44,119 nt of DNA from an uncultured Bacteroidales bacterium (GCA_905233895.1 CAJOFL010000038.1:1-44119); one strand, 5' to 3'; positions 27,931 through 37,310 are shown, counted from the stretch's first letter. Notes: generated from the sequence alone by a model not told the origin. Numbers and translations are program-made.

Positions 27931-29360
27931 TGATCGACCTCGGACTGGATATCTACCGCACCATTGGCCAGTGTGCCGACCGGCTGGGTCTCGAAGCCTA
28001 CGCCGTGGGCGGTGTTGTCCGTGACCACTTCCTCGGTCGCCCCTGCACCGATATTGACATTGTATGCAGTGGCCATCTCGAAGGTGGTGAGGTGCATATC
28101 GGCATTGAGTTGGCTAAGGCTGTCTCCGAAGCCGTCGGCGGCACTCATGTGTCGATTTTCAAGAACTTCGGCACCGCCTCGTTCGTGTCGGGCGACCTCC
28201 AACTCGAGTTTGTGGGTGCCCGCCGCGAGAGCTACAACCGCGAAAGCCGCAAGCCGGTGGTGGAAAACGGCACCCTTGAGGACGACCAGCGGCGGCGTGA
28301 CTTCACCGTCAATGCCCTGGCCATCTGCCTCAATGCCGACCGCTATGGCGAACTGATCGACCCCTTCGGCGGTATCCGCGACCTCGACCAAGGTATCCTT
28401 CGCACACCCCTCGACCCCGACATTACCTTCAGCGACGACCCCCTCCGTATGATGAGGGCCGTCCGCTTCGCCTCGCAGCTGGGATTCCGCATAGACGATG
28501 CCACTTTCGAGGCTATACCTCGCAATGCACATCGCCTCAAGATAGTGAGCGACGAACGTGTGATGGTGGAGTTGAACAAGATAATGCTCTCCGAACGTCC
28601 GTCGGTAGGCTTGAAGCTTATGCTCAAGGGAGGCCTGATGCAACTGGTGCTGCCTGAGGTGGCCGCCCTCACCGGTGTGGAAACAGTCGATGGGCGTGGT
28701 CACAAGGACATCTTCTACCACACGATGCAAGTGCTGGACAACGTCGCGGAAGCTGAAAGTTCACCTCTTTGGCTCCGCTGGGCGGCCTTGCTCCACGACG
28801 TGGGCAAGCCCGGAGTCAAGCGCTACGATGCTCACCAAGGCTGGACATTCCACGGCCACGAGGCCCGCGGTGCACGTATGGTTCCCAAGATATTCCGTCG
28901 GCTAAAACTGCCTCTGGGACCGGAAATGAAATATGTAGAGAAGATGGTGTCGCTCCACATGCGCCCCATCGTGCTTGCCGAGGACGAGGTGACCGACTCT
29001 GCCGTCCGCCGCCTTCTCTTTGAGGCAGGCGACGATATCGACGACCTGATGCTTCTCTGCAACGCCGACATCACCACCAAGAATCCCGACAAGCAGCGGC
29101 GCCACCGTGCCAACTTCGAACTGGTGAAACAGAAACTGGTTGAGCTTGAGGAACGCGACCGAATACGCAACTTCCAGCCTCCTGTATCGGGCGATGATAT
29201 TATGCGCACCTTCGGTATAGGCCCCTGCCGTGAGATAGGCACCATCAAGGACGCCATCAAGGACGCCATCCTCGACGGTAAAATACCCAACGACCGCGAC
29301 GCGGCCTGGCAGATGATGCTGGAAATGGGTAAGGAACTAGGCCTTGAAATCGCCTCGTGA
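27930..29360 (+). CDS. cca: CCA-adding tRNA nucleotidyltransferase with HD domain
   Basis: Adds or repairs the 3' CCA of tRNAs. The 476-residue protein has the polymerase-beta-type head AVGGVVRD with catalytic DID (D41, D43), RRRDFTVNALA, FSDDPLRMMRAVRFASQLGF, the helical body, and a C-terminal HD domain (ALLHDVGKPG). It is needed here because the tRNA-Pro at 37379 lacks an encoded CCA. The start overlaps the preceding stop by one base. The last 24 nt overlap the convergent hydE gene. Confidence 0.93.
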   Translation: MIDLGLDIYRTIGQCADRLGLEAYAVGGVVRDHFLGRPCTDIDIVCSGHLEGGEVHIGIELAKAVSEAVGGTHVSIFKNFGTASFVSGDLQLEFVGARRESYNRESRKPVVENGTLEDDQRRRDFTVNALAICLNADRYGELIDPFGGIRDLDQGILRTPLDPDITFSDDPLRMMRAVRFASQLGFRIDDATFEAIPRNAHRLKIVSDERVMVELNKIMLSERPSVGLKLMLKGGLMQLVLPEVAALTGVETVDGRGHKDIFYHTMQVLDNVAEAESSPLWLRWAALLHDVGKPGVKRYDAHQGWTFHGHEARGARMVPKIFRRLKLPLGPEMKYVEKMVSLHMRPIVLAEDEVTDSAVRRLLFEAGDDIDDLMLLCNADITTKNPDKQRRHRANFELVKQKLVELEERDRIRNFQPPVSGDDIMRTFGIGPCREIGTIKDAIKDAILDGKIPNDRDAAWQMMLEMGKELGLEIAS

Positions 29361-30332
29361 CACCGGAGTGTCCATCCCTATAGCCTTCAGTCGCGCCCTT
29401 ATGTCGGCGATACTCTCTGCAGCCTCACTGCCGGTGGAGAGTTTATTGTTGTAGATGGAGTATAGTGCGCGGGTGTCCTGCGGACTGAGATTTGGCATCA
29501 CTACGTTGGCGCCTGCGGCGATGGCCAGTTCGCGTCCTTTGGGATGTAGCGTTCCGAGGGCCGTGGTGGCGGGGAGCAGCACCTTGGGCAGCAGCAGACG
29601 TATGATGGCCAGCAGCCGTAACGTCATCTCGATGCTCCCAGCCTTACGGTCGGCGAAAGGGGTTCCTTCGGCTGGTATGAATGGACCTATACCCACCATC
29701 TCAGGCTTGAAGTCGGCAATAAAAGCCAGGTCTTTCTTTATTGTTTCAATGGTCTGGAACGGCGAACCTACCATGAATCCGCACCCCACTTGGTAGCCCA
29801 GCTCGCGCAGGTCGCGTAGGCACTGCATGCGATGGTCGAAGCTCATTTCGGTGGGATGCAGGCGGGCGTAGTGGTCGCGGTCGGCTGTCTCGTGGCGCAG
29901 CAGGTAGCGGTCGGCACCGGCTTCGCGAAGGCGACAGAAACTGTCGTAACCACGCTCGCCGAGCGAGAGGGTGATGGCGCAGTCGGGATACTGGCTGCGG
30001 ATGGATTTTACAATGTCGGCCACCCGCTCGTCGGTCATCCAGGCATCCTCGCCCCCCTGAAGGACGAACGTACGGATACCGAGTTCATGCCCCTGACGGC
30101 AGCAGTCGAGAATCTGCTCTTTCGTGAGACGGTAGCGGCGACAAGTGTTTGAACGGCGTATACCACAATAGAGGCAGTCGTTGCCGCAGTGGTTGGTTAT
30201 CTCAATCAGACCTCGTACAAACACCTGCCGGCCGTAGGCTGCGTCACGTAGGCGACAGGCTTCGGCATACAATTCATCTATTGCAGTCGGATCAGATGTG
30301 GTCAGCAAATGGTCGATGTCACTTGATAACAT
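29337..30332 (-). CDS. hydE: [FeFe]-hydrogenase maturase HydE-like radical SAM enzyme
   Basis: Radical S-adenosylmethionine enzyme of the HydE/PylB-like family. The 331-residue protein has the cluster motif C49-x3-C53-x2-C56 (CGNDCLYCGIR), FVLQGGED, LSLGERGYD, RYLLRHETAD, GFMVGSPFQT, PFIPAEGTPF and GANVVMPNLSP, the last typical of HydE. HydE helps to build the H-cluster of [FeFe] hydrogenases, but neither hydF, hydG nor a hydrogenase gene is in the window. The start overlaps the GH20 gene by 14 nt, so expression is linked to an unrelated lipoprotein enzyme. Confidence 0.88.
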   Translation of the reverse strand: MLSSDIDHLLTTSDPTAIDELYAEACRLRDAAYGRQVFVRGLIEITNHCGNDCLYCGIRRSNTCRRYRLTKEQILDCCRQGHELGIRTFVLQGGEDAWMTDERVADIVKSIRSQYPDCAITLSLGERGYDSFCRLREAGADRYLLRHETADRDHYARLHPTEMSFDHRMQCLRDLRELGYQVGCGFMVGSPFQTIETIKKDLAFIADFKPEMVGIGPFIPAEGTPFADRKAGSIEMTLRLLAIIRLLLPKVLLPATTALGTLHPKGRELAIAAGANVVMPNLSPQDTRALYSIYNNKLSTGSEAAESIADIRARLKAIGMDTPVSRGDFKA

Positions 30333-32268
30333 ATTCGTAGACAGTGTCGCGCTCCTGGTCCTTGTATACCGGCAGTATCTTGATGTGGGTGCCGCGCTCG
30401 AGATTGATGGGCCCCAAGTATATATTGCTCTTGCGTGTCGGAGTGGAGGTGTCGGTGGTGTAGAAGATGTAGGTATTCGGAACTTCGGTGGAAATGCTGA
30501 TATTCATAGTATGGTCGTCGACGCGTCGGGCGGTAAATTGCGGCTCGAACGAGCCCTCGCAGTAGTTGTAGCCGCGCGCTGACAGGCGTTCTTTCTGCTC
30601 CTCTATCTTGCGACGGAAACGGTTCCAGTCTTTCCGGTCGGCTGGACTCCATAGGCTTTCGCTTATGGCCAACATGCGAGGCAGGAACATGTATTCGGCA
30701 TGCGAGGGGGTGTTGATATATTCTGTCCAGAGGTTGCACTGTCCGCCAAGGATATTCTGTATGGCGGCCGAGTCGGTGCCAACAGGTACCGGTTCGAATG
30801 AATAGGCCTTTTCCAGTGTCACCATGCCACCGATTGATTTGGGCTGGAACAGCGGGTTAGCCTGGTAGTAGTCGAGGTAGCAGTAATCCGTGGGGCACAT
30901 GATAACCTTGTGGCCGCTTTTTGCTGCTTCGACACCTAGTTGCTGTCCGCGCCAGGCCATCGCAATAAAGTTGGTTGTTAAGAGTGAGGAGTGAGGAGGC
31001 GTGATTATGCCTTCCAGAGTATCGGCCAACTCGTCGCCATTGTTACGTAAAGTTTCACTAACCACCTCATCCCATCCGATGACCTGCTTGCCGCGGGCGG
31101 TAGCCTGAGCAGCCATGTGGGCCATGAACCATGTCTGCAGTTCCTCTTCGTCGCGCAGACGTTCCACACGGATTCGGCGTTGGCATTTGAGGCACTGCTC
31201 CCAGTTGTCCTTGAAAGCCTCGTCGCCACCGAGGTGGATATAACGGGAGGAAGGGAAGAGGTCAAGCACTTCGTCGAGAATATCACCGAGAATGATGAGG
31301 GTAGAGTCCTTGCCGGCACAGAGAATGGCCTTGGGAGGCCAGTAGGGGCCTATCTGGACTTGGTATGGATTAACCTCGTTTTTGTTCCCGCGATAGTCGC
31401 AGGCCATCTGCGGATAGGCAGCCAGCAAGGCGCACACGTGTCCAGGCATTTCTACTTCGGGGATAACCTCGATTCCACGTTCTGCGGCGTATTGCACTAT
31501 GTCGGCTATGTCCTCCTTGTTGTAGAAACCGCCGTAAGTGGCCCTTTCCCCTTCACGAGGTGGCTCGGCTTCGCCCCAAGGCTGATCGTCGCGGTATACT
31601 CGCCACGAGCCTATCGTGTTCAGCTTCGGGTGCCTTTCGCTGGGCAAGCGCCATCCGTGGTCGTCGGTTAGATGCCAATGGAACCGGTTGAGCTTGTACA
31701 ACGCCATCACATCGATGTATTTCTTGATGAATTTCGGCGGGAAATAGTGCCGGCAAACGTCGAGGTGCGCCCCGCGCCACTCGAAACGCGGATAGTCCAG
31801 TATGGTGCACTCTGGTAGGGTGATGGCACGGTAGTGGATACGTCGCGCATCGGGAGGAAGCATCTGTATGAGAGTCTGGTAGGCATAGAAAAGCCCACGT
31901 TCGGTATTGGCGCTCATTCGTACGCCACTAGAACGTACCTCGAGCAAGTAGCCTTCCTCGCCCAACTCAGGATTTGCCGTATCGAGTATCACCATTTCTA
32001 TGTCACTATTCTTGCCCGATGCAACCATAGAGGGATGCAGATGTCCGTGGCGGAGCGATGACATGACATATCGGGCCGTGGGCGAATTCTGCCCTAATCC
32101 CACGAGGCTGATGCGGGGATTGTCCTTGATGGTGAATGAACCCTCTTTTTGCAGGACAAATACAGGCTCTGGAACCACGGCGATTTCGGAGACCGTGGCA
32201 TGGCGGCCACAAGAGGTGACGATAATCAATACGGCTAGCAGTGAACCGAGTAATGCGAGGCGTCGCAT
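30319..32268 (-). CDS. GH20 beta-N-acetylhexosaminidase lipoprotein
   Basis: Removes terminal GlcNAc or GalNAc from glycans by substrate-assisted catalysis. The 649-residue protein has a lipobox ending IVTSC (Cys20), the GH20b N-terminal domain, the barrel with FHWHLTDDHGWRLPS and the catalytic pair D349-E350 in YIHLGGDEAFKDNW, and a C-terminal FnIII/chitobiase-like domain. A 21-bp block of 7-bp repeats inserts HSSLLTT after LEGIITPP. With nagB in the same region it could feed amino-sugar catabolism. It lies 13 nt after the SIMPL gene and overlaps hydE. Confidence 0.93.
   Translation of the reverse strand: MRRLALLGSLLAVLIIVTSCGRHATVSEIAVVPEPVFVLQKEGSFTIKDNPRISLVGLGQNSPTARYVMSSLRHGHLHPSMVASGKNSDIEMVILDTANPELGEEGYLLEVRSSGVRMSANTERGLFYAYQTLIQMLPPDARRIHYRAITLPECTILDYPRFEWRGAHLDVCRHYFPPKFIKKYIDVMALYKLNRFHWHLTDDHGWRLPSERHPKLNTIGSWRVYRDDQPWGEAEPPREGERATYGGFYNKEDIADIVQYAAERGIEVIPEVEMPGHVCALLAAYPQMACDYRGNKNEVNPYQVQIGPYWPPKAILCAGKDSTLIILGDILDEVLDLFPSSRYIHLGGDEAFKDNWEQCLKCQRRIRVERLRDEEELQTWFMAHMAAQATARGKQVIGWDEVVSETLRNNGDELADTLEGIITPPHSSLLTTNFIAMAWRGQQLGVEAAKSGHKVIMCPTDYCYLDYYQANPLFQPKSIGGMVTLEKAYSFEPVPVGTDSAAIQNILGGQCNLWTEYINTPSHAEYMFLPRMLAISESLWSPADRKDWNRFRRKIEEQKERLSARGYNYCEGSFEPQFTARRVDDHTMNISISTEVPNTYIFYTTDTSTPTRKSNIYLGPINLERGTHIKILPVYKDQERDTVYEYVIK
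30978..30998 (-). repeat. 7-bp repeat insertion within the GH20 gene
   Basis: On the plus strand TTAAGAG, TGAGGAG and TGAGGAG follow each other (coding-strand unit CTCCTCA). The 21 bp keep the frame and encode seven residues in a loop of the hexosaminidase. Confidence 0.8.
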
Positions 32269-32281
32269 AGTGTGACGGATT

Positions 32282-32989
32282 TTATCTCAGGTAATACTCA
32301 ACGGTGGTAACCACGCGGACCTTCTTCACTTGCGGTGTGTTCTCGTCGAGGTCCTCTACCTCGAAGTAGCCCTGCGAGGCGGTACGCATCTTGCCTATCT
32401 TGCTGTGGCTGTTCTTGGCAAACTCGTCGGCGGCCACACGGGCGTTCTCAAGGCTCTCGGCAATCATAGACGGCTTGATGTCGTTGAGGCCCAAGTACTG
32501 GTAATCGGCATAACTGCTGACCAGGATGTTCTGGTTCACGAGGTCGGTCTCCAACGTCTGCTGCAGCTTGCGCACCAGGTCAAGGTTCTTGGTGAAGACG
32601 GTCACTGTCTGGTGGACGGCATAACGGAACGTGATCTGCGACACGTTGTTGCTCCATGTGTAGCGGTCGTCATAGCTGGCGGTGCTCACCTTGATTTCGT
32701 CCTCGGAGAATCCGGCGTCGCGTAGCATCTTGACAATAATGTTGTTGTTGCGGTTTATGGTATTGCGCACGTCGGACAGGTCGTTGCTCTTCTCGTTGTA
32801 GTTGATACGCCACACCACGCGGTCGGCGGGCACTTCCTTCTCGCAGAGGCCGCGAACCTTGACGGTGTCGTCGTAGGATTTCAGCGTCTTCACGGTGAAA
32901 ACCATAAAGATACCGAGTACTGCAGCTGCCAGTATGATGGCGCCGCCCTGAATCATGTTCTTTCTGAACGGAACGTTTCTCCCTTTCAT
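32282..32989 (-). CDS. SIMPL domain (DUF541) protein
   Basis: A 235-residue protein with one N-terminal membrane anchor (GGAIILAAAVLGIFMVFTV) and a periplasmic SIMPL domain: VRGLCEKEVPADRVVWRINYN, the helical NTINRNNNIIVKMLRDAGF, IKVSTASYDDRY, and the ESLENARVAADEFAKNSHSKIGKM segment near the end. Such proteins are envelope-associated; functions are poorly defined (oxidative stress and signalling have been suggested for relatives). It is the first gene of the SIMPL-GH20-hydE unit. Confidence 0.88.
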   Translation of the reverse strand: MKGRNVPFRKNMIQGGAIILAAAVLGIFMVFTVKTLKSYDDTVKVRGLCEKEVPADRVVWRINYNEKSNDLSDVRNTINRNNNIIVKMLRDAGFSEDEIKVSTASYDDRYTWSNNVSQITFRYAVHQTVTVFTKNLDLVRKLQQTLETDLVNQNILVSSYADYQYLGLNDIKPSMIAESLENARVAADEFAKNSHSKIGKMRTASQGYFEVEDLDENTPQVKKVRVVTTVEYYLR

Positions 32990-33080
32990 AGTTGTGTTTT
33001 CTTAGTTGGTTGTCAATATTTTTTTTACATTAACGCCGACCGGTAGGAATTATTGTGTGACAAAACGATATTTTGTTACA

Positions 33081-33187
33081 AATCAGTGAGATATAATGTT
33101 AAAAACCATATAACTACAAGAGCACCAGTGGATTATGACGTTTTCTACTTATCAACGCCGTATCAACGCCTACCCAACACCTACCCT
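33081..33187 (+). repeat. Dispersed intergenic repeat, copy B
   Basis: Aligns with 10294-10397: shared AATCAG, ATGTTAAAAA and TATAAC-CAAGA blocks, then a tail of 11-bp units (TATCAACGCCG, TATCAACGCCT, ACCCAACACCT). It occupies the divergent SIMPL/lon region, in which I see no consensus promoter; CATTTTTG at 33219-33226 is the nearest approach to a -7 element for lon. Confidence 0.75.
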
Positions 33188-33252
33188 AGGTTCGATGAAA
33201 AATTGACACGGCATGAAACATTTTTGCAGTTGGTGCGTTATTGTATATTGTG

Positions 33253-35724
33253 ATGAAAAAAGACAGTTTTGAAGAATTGGGCGAGATGCTTGCCCGAGGA
33301 ATGAATATAAGGGCCGACATAGTGCCGGTGATTGGTGAGGACGACGAGGATATGCTCTTGAGCGACGACGGTATCGAGCAGCAGATGCCCGTGCTACCGG
33401 TGATGGATCAGGTGCTCTTCCCTGGGGTGCTCACCCCAATCGCCGCCCGCCGCCCCCGTTCGCGCCAGTTGCTGGAGGACGTCAGCCGTTCCGGACGCCA
33501 TTTGCTTGTTTTTGCCCAGAAGACCGATGCCGAGGATCCCACCGAGGCCGACCTCTATCCGGTCGGTGTCGTGGCACGTGTGTTCAAGGTGTTCAACTTC
33601 CGCCAGGACACGTCGGTCGCTATCCTGCAGGGTATTGTCAGGTGCCACTCGCTTCAGATTAAATCCTATGACCCCTACATGGTGGGTAGCGTTGTCCACG
33701 CACCCGAGAGTGCCATTGGCATGCAGACGCAGGCTTTCAAGAAGAAAGTGAAACTCCTCCGCCAGCAGTATGTCGAGACCATGCGTTCGCATTCGCAGGA
33801 CGAGGACATCGCCCAGATGCTCGCCAATATTGGTAGCGACAAGATTTTCATCAACTTTGCCGCCACCAATATCGACATCGGGGTTGACGATAAATACCAG
33901 ATGCTTGCAGCCGACGACTACCGCAAGCGGGCCGACCTTATGCTTGAGCAGCTGGGTGCCCTGCGCGGATTGGATGACCTGCGTCGCGAAATCGACGAGA
34001 AGACGCGCGATGTGGTGGAACGCCAGCAGCGTGAATACTACCTCCGCAACCAGCTCGACGTCATTCAGGAGGAACTGAACGGTTCCGGTGGCCCGAATAC
34101 CTGGAACAATCCCGAGATGGACGACTTGCGCCAGCGCGCTGAGAAGATGCAATGGCCACAGCAGGCCAAGGAGACTTTCGACAAGGAACTCGCCAAGCTT
34201 GGCAGAATTCACCCACAGTCGTCGGACTATACGGTGCAGCTCAACTATCTCGAGACGATGCTCGACCTGCCGTGGAACCACGAGGTGATTGAGACTTACT
34301 CGCTGGGCCATACCCGTCAGAAACTCGACGAAGACCACTACGGCATCGAGAAGGTCAAAGAGCGTGTGGTGGAATACCTGGCTGTCATGCAGCGCCAACG
34401 CCAGAAGAGTGTCGACGCCAAGGCACAGGTGCTCTGCCTTGTTGGCCCTCCGGGAACCGGCAAGACCTCCGTCTGCCGCTCGGTGGCTGCTTCGCTCGGC
34501 CGCCCTTACCGCCGTATGGCCCTGGGTGGGCTGCACGACGAGGCTGAAATCCGTGGCCATCGCCGTACATACGTCGGCGCCATGCCCGGCCGCATACTGC
34601 AGGAAATCATCAAGGCTGGTGCCTCGAACCCCGTCTTCGTCCTGGACGAAATCGACAAGGTGCAGACCAATACCTTTCATGGCGACCCTTCGTCGGCCCT
34701 CCTTGAGGTGCTCGACCCTGAGCAAAACCGCCACTTCCACGACAACTTCCTCGGGATGGACTACGATCTCTCGCGGGTGCTTTTTATAGCCACTGCCAAC
34801 AGCGTGGCCGACATACAGCCTGCCTTGCGCGACCGTATGGAAATTATCGACTTTTCGGGCTACGTCATGGAAGAGAAGGTGGAAATCGCTCGCAGGCACC
34901 TTATCCCTCGCATCATGAAGGAGAATGTGCTCGACGGGCGCAGAACGCGCTTCAGCAATGAAATCATTGCCTCCATCATTGAAAACTACACCCGTGAGGG
35001 CGGAGTGCGACAACTTGAAAAACAGCTCTCGAAACTTGTGCGCCACCGTGTGGTGCAGCAGGAACTGGGTGAACACATGACCGCCACCGTTACTGAAAAC
35101 GAAGTGCGCCACGTGCTCGGATTGCCCATCCACAACAGTGAACGCTTGCAGCGTCAGCCCCGCGAAGGTGTGGTTACTGGTCTGGCCTGGACGCCTGTCG
35201 GAGGTGAAATCCTCTTTATCGAGGCATCTCTCTCCCACGGCAAAGGCACCATCACCATGACAGGCAACCTGGGCGATGTGATGAAGGAATCGGCCACACT
35301 GGCATTCGAATACCTCAAGGCCAACTGCACCACGTTTGGTATCGAGCCTGATACTATTGACAAGAGCAATCTCCACATCCATGTTCCTGAGGGCGCTACA
35401 CCCAAGGACGGTCCTTCGGCCGGTATTACCATGTTTGTGGCAATGGTGTCGGTGTTCACTCATCGCTGTGTTTTGCCCAACGTGGCCATGACTGGGGAAA
35501 TCACCCTTCGTGGCGACGTTACTCCCATCGGCGGCGTTAAAGAGAAATTACTTGCCGCCAAGCGTGCCGGCATTACCGACCTTATCCTCTGTCACGACAA
35601 CCGTCGCGATGTTGAGGACATCGAGCCACGCTACCTCGAAGGATTGAAATTCCACTATATAGGCCGCATGGACGAAGCTCTCAAACTGGCTCTTGAGAAA
35701 GTTAAAACCAAGAAGAAAAAATGA
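33253..35724 (+). CDS. lon: Lon ATP-dependent protease
   Basis: Cytoplasmic AAA+ serine protease that degrades misfolded and regulatory proteins. The 823-residue protein has the N-terminal substrate-binding domain from about residue 40 (LPVMDQVLFPGVLTPI), Walker A GPPGTGKT, the pore-loop/arginine region GGLHDEAEIRGHRRTYVGAMPG, Walker B VFVLDEIDK, and the protease domain with S722 in DGPSAGI and the Lys of GGVKEK. Length is normal. The ATG at 33253 was preferred to an in-frame ATG at 33241. It overlaps the next gene by 4 nt. Confidence 0.96.
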   Translation: MKKDSFEELGEMLARGMNIRADIVPVIGEDDEDMLLSDDGIEQQMPVLPVMDQVLFPGVLTPIAARRPRSRQLLEDVSRSGRHLLVFAQKTDAEDPTEADLYPVGVVARVFKVFNFRQDTSVAILQGIVRCHSLQIKSYDPYMVGSVVHAPESAIGMQTQAFKKKVKLLRQQYVETMRSHSQDEDIAQMLANIGSDKIFINFAATNIDIGVDDKYQMLAADDYRKRADLMLEQLGALRGLDDLRREIDEKTRDVVERQQREYYLRNQLDVIQEELNGSGGPNTWNNPEMDDLRQRAEKMQWPQQAKETFDKELAKLGRIHPQSSDYTVQLNYLETMLDLPWNHEVIETYSLGHTRQKLDEDHYGIEKVKERVVEYLAVMQRQRQKSVDAKAQVLCLVGPPGTGKTSVCRSVAASLGRPYRRMALGGLHDEAEIRGHRRTYVGAMPGRILQEIIKAGASNPVFVLDEIDKVQTNTFHGDPSSALLEVLDPEQNRHFHDNFLGMDYDLSRVLFIATANSVADIQPALRDRMEIIDFSGYVMEEKVEIARRHLIPRIMKENVLDGRRTRFSNEIIASIIENYTREGGVRQLEKQLSKLVRHRVVQQELGEHMTATVTENEVRHVLGLPIHNSERLQRQPREGVVTGLAWTPVGGEILFIEASLSHGKGTITMTGNLGDVMKESATLAFEYLKANCTTFGIEPDTIDKSNLHIHVPEGATPKDGPSAGITMFVAMVSVFTHRCVLPNVAMTGEITLRGDVTPIGGVKEKLLAAKRAGITDLILCHDNRRDVEDIEPRYLEGLKFHYIGRMDEALKLALEKVKTKKKK

Positions 35725-37214
35725 GAAGCAGGGAATACATACAAGTCATGTCCAAGTTGACGTTCTGCGTCAGCCTGTTTATCATTTTTCTTTTTTCGTT
35801 TTCCAATACTGTGGCTGCCCAGGTATCGGCCTTCCCAGCCACAAATCAGCGCATGGCAGTGCTGCCCGACGAGGTGGGCAACCTCTCCCTGGTCGATGGT
35901 GACCTCTATTGCTACGCCTCTGGAGTACTCCTCAAAAGCCACCGTATTGGCGAGCAGATGCTTGGTTTCTGGCCAGACACCACCTTTGTCCGCCTTGCCG
36001 ATGGCGTGAACTACGTGGTACGCCACCCCTCCACGGGCGATATCTATCTCACCTACCTCGACAAGAAAGGGCGCTCGCGCTTGGTGCGATACCATGTTGA
36101 CGAAAAAGGGCGTGGCAAGGTCAAAAAGGAGAAAATGGGCGGACTTGAGGTGGAACATCCAGTTTTCACCGTTGATGGCCGTATGATGATATTCTCCTCG
36201 CTTGAGCGACGTGGCGGACATGGCGGCTACGACCTCTGGTTCTCGATGTTCGAGGAAGGCAAGTGGAGCCGCCCGGTAAACCTCGGCAACCGCGTGAACA
36301 CCGATTTCGATGAGACATGCCCTTCAATCTACCGTGACTGCCTCCTCTTTACATCCAACGGACAGTCTGAGTCCGACGGCTATCGAACCCTTTTCTCCAC
36401 ACGCCTCGTTAGTGACCGCCGTATGGGCGATACGTCTAATGTGCTTCAAATAGGGCGCTGCCGGGTGCAGATACTCCCCGAGGAACTAAACAGCCCCGAT
36501 GCCGACGACTATGACATGGTGGTCGACACCGCCGTAGGATGCGCCTATTGGATATCCGAGCGCGGCTCGGGCGATACGATCTCCCTCTTCTATTCTGCAA
36601 GCGGAAGTCTTGACGGTGTGCAGCTTTGGGGGCAGGTGATGGACAATCTGGACAACCGCCTGTCGGGTGTGCGAGTGGCTGCACTGCAGGGTGGCGAACA
36701 GATATGCAACACCACCACCGACGATGACGGCATGTATTATCTCTACCTTTTGGCTAACCAATACTATGAACTTTCGTTCCAGAAGGACGACTTTTTCGTG
36801 GAATATGAGCAGGTGAACACCGCTAAGGACGACTCGGAATACCTTATTGGAGATGCCCGTCGCGATGTGACGATGGATAAATTGCCTCTCGACCAGCGAC
36901 TCTATTTCAGTGACCTCTTCGGTCCCGACGCCGATGTGGAATTGAGCGACTACGGCATGGAACAGATAGAACCGCTTCTCCGTTTCCTGCTTGACAATCC
37001 GCATCTGAGCGTTGACATGACCTTACAGTGTGACCTGCTGGAGGATGCCTCCTTCAACCGTCTGCTGACAGACCAACGTCTACTGACCCTGCAGAACCTA
37101 TTCTATCGGATGGTGCCCTCGTCGGTCGAGTTCTCCTTCTCCAACGGCTGTCCTACGGGTTGCGACGGAGGTACTGGAATGTCGCGTTTGACGGTCGTTA
37201 TTTCCCGTTTTTGA
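35721..37214 (+). CDS. Envelope protein with beta-propeller and OmpA-like end
   Basis: A 497-residue exported protein. Signal peptide near residues 10-34 (MSKLTFCVSLFIIFLFSFSNTVAAQ); PD40/WD40-like propeller repeats (HPVFTVDGRMMIFSSLERRGGHGGYDLWFS, NTDFDETCPSIYRDCLLFTSN); a carboxypeptidase-regulatory-like module (WGQVMDNLDNRLSGVRVAAL); then a degenerate OmpA-like C-terminal domain (LYFSDLFG, SDYGMEQIEPLLRFLLDNPHLSVDMTL). This architecture is common in Bacteroidota peptidoglycan-associated proteins; it may not bind peptidoglycan because the OmpA motif is weak. The start at 35721 overlaps the lon stop; an ATG at 35748 gives a cleaner signal peptide. Confidence 0.8.
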   Translation: MRSREYIQVMSKLTFCVSLFIIFLFSFSNTVAAQVSAFPATNQRMAVLPDEVGNLSLVDGDLYCYASGVLLKSHRIGEQMLGFWPDTTFVRLADGVNYVVRHPSTGDIYLTYLDKKGRSRLVRYHVDEKGRGKVKKEKMGGLEVEHPVFTVDGRMMIFSSLERRGGHGGYDLWFSMFEEGKWSRPVNLGNRVNTDFDETCPSIYRDCLLFTSNGQSESDGYRTLFSTRLVSDRRMGDTSNVLQIGRCRVQILPEELNSPDADDYDMVVDTAVGCAYWISERGSGDTISLFYSASGSLDGVQLWGQVMDNLDNRLSGVRVAALQGGEQICNTTTDDDGMYYLYLLANQYYELSFQKDDFFVEYEQVNTAKDDSEYLIGDARRDVTMDKLPLDQRLYFSDLFGPDADVELSDYGMEQIEPLLRFLLDNPHLSVDMTLQCDLLEDASFNRLLTDQRLLTLQNLFYRMVPSSVEFSFSNGCPTGCDGGTGMSRLTVVISRF

Positions 37215-37310
37215 TACCAGTACTGCAGAGTTGTTGATAAAAATAATGCCATTACAACATATTGATTTGCAATGTTGAGTAGGCGTTATGTTCCCTTTTT
37301 TGAAAAAAAA

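Noticed and set aside
33394-35463. 689-aa open frame antisense to lon
   Set aside because: Lon on the other strand has every family motif; the antisense frame is a by-product of GC-biased third positions and has no recognisable domain.
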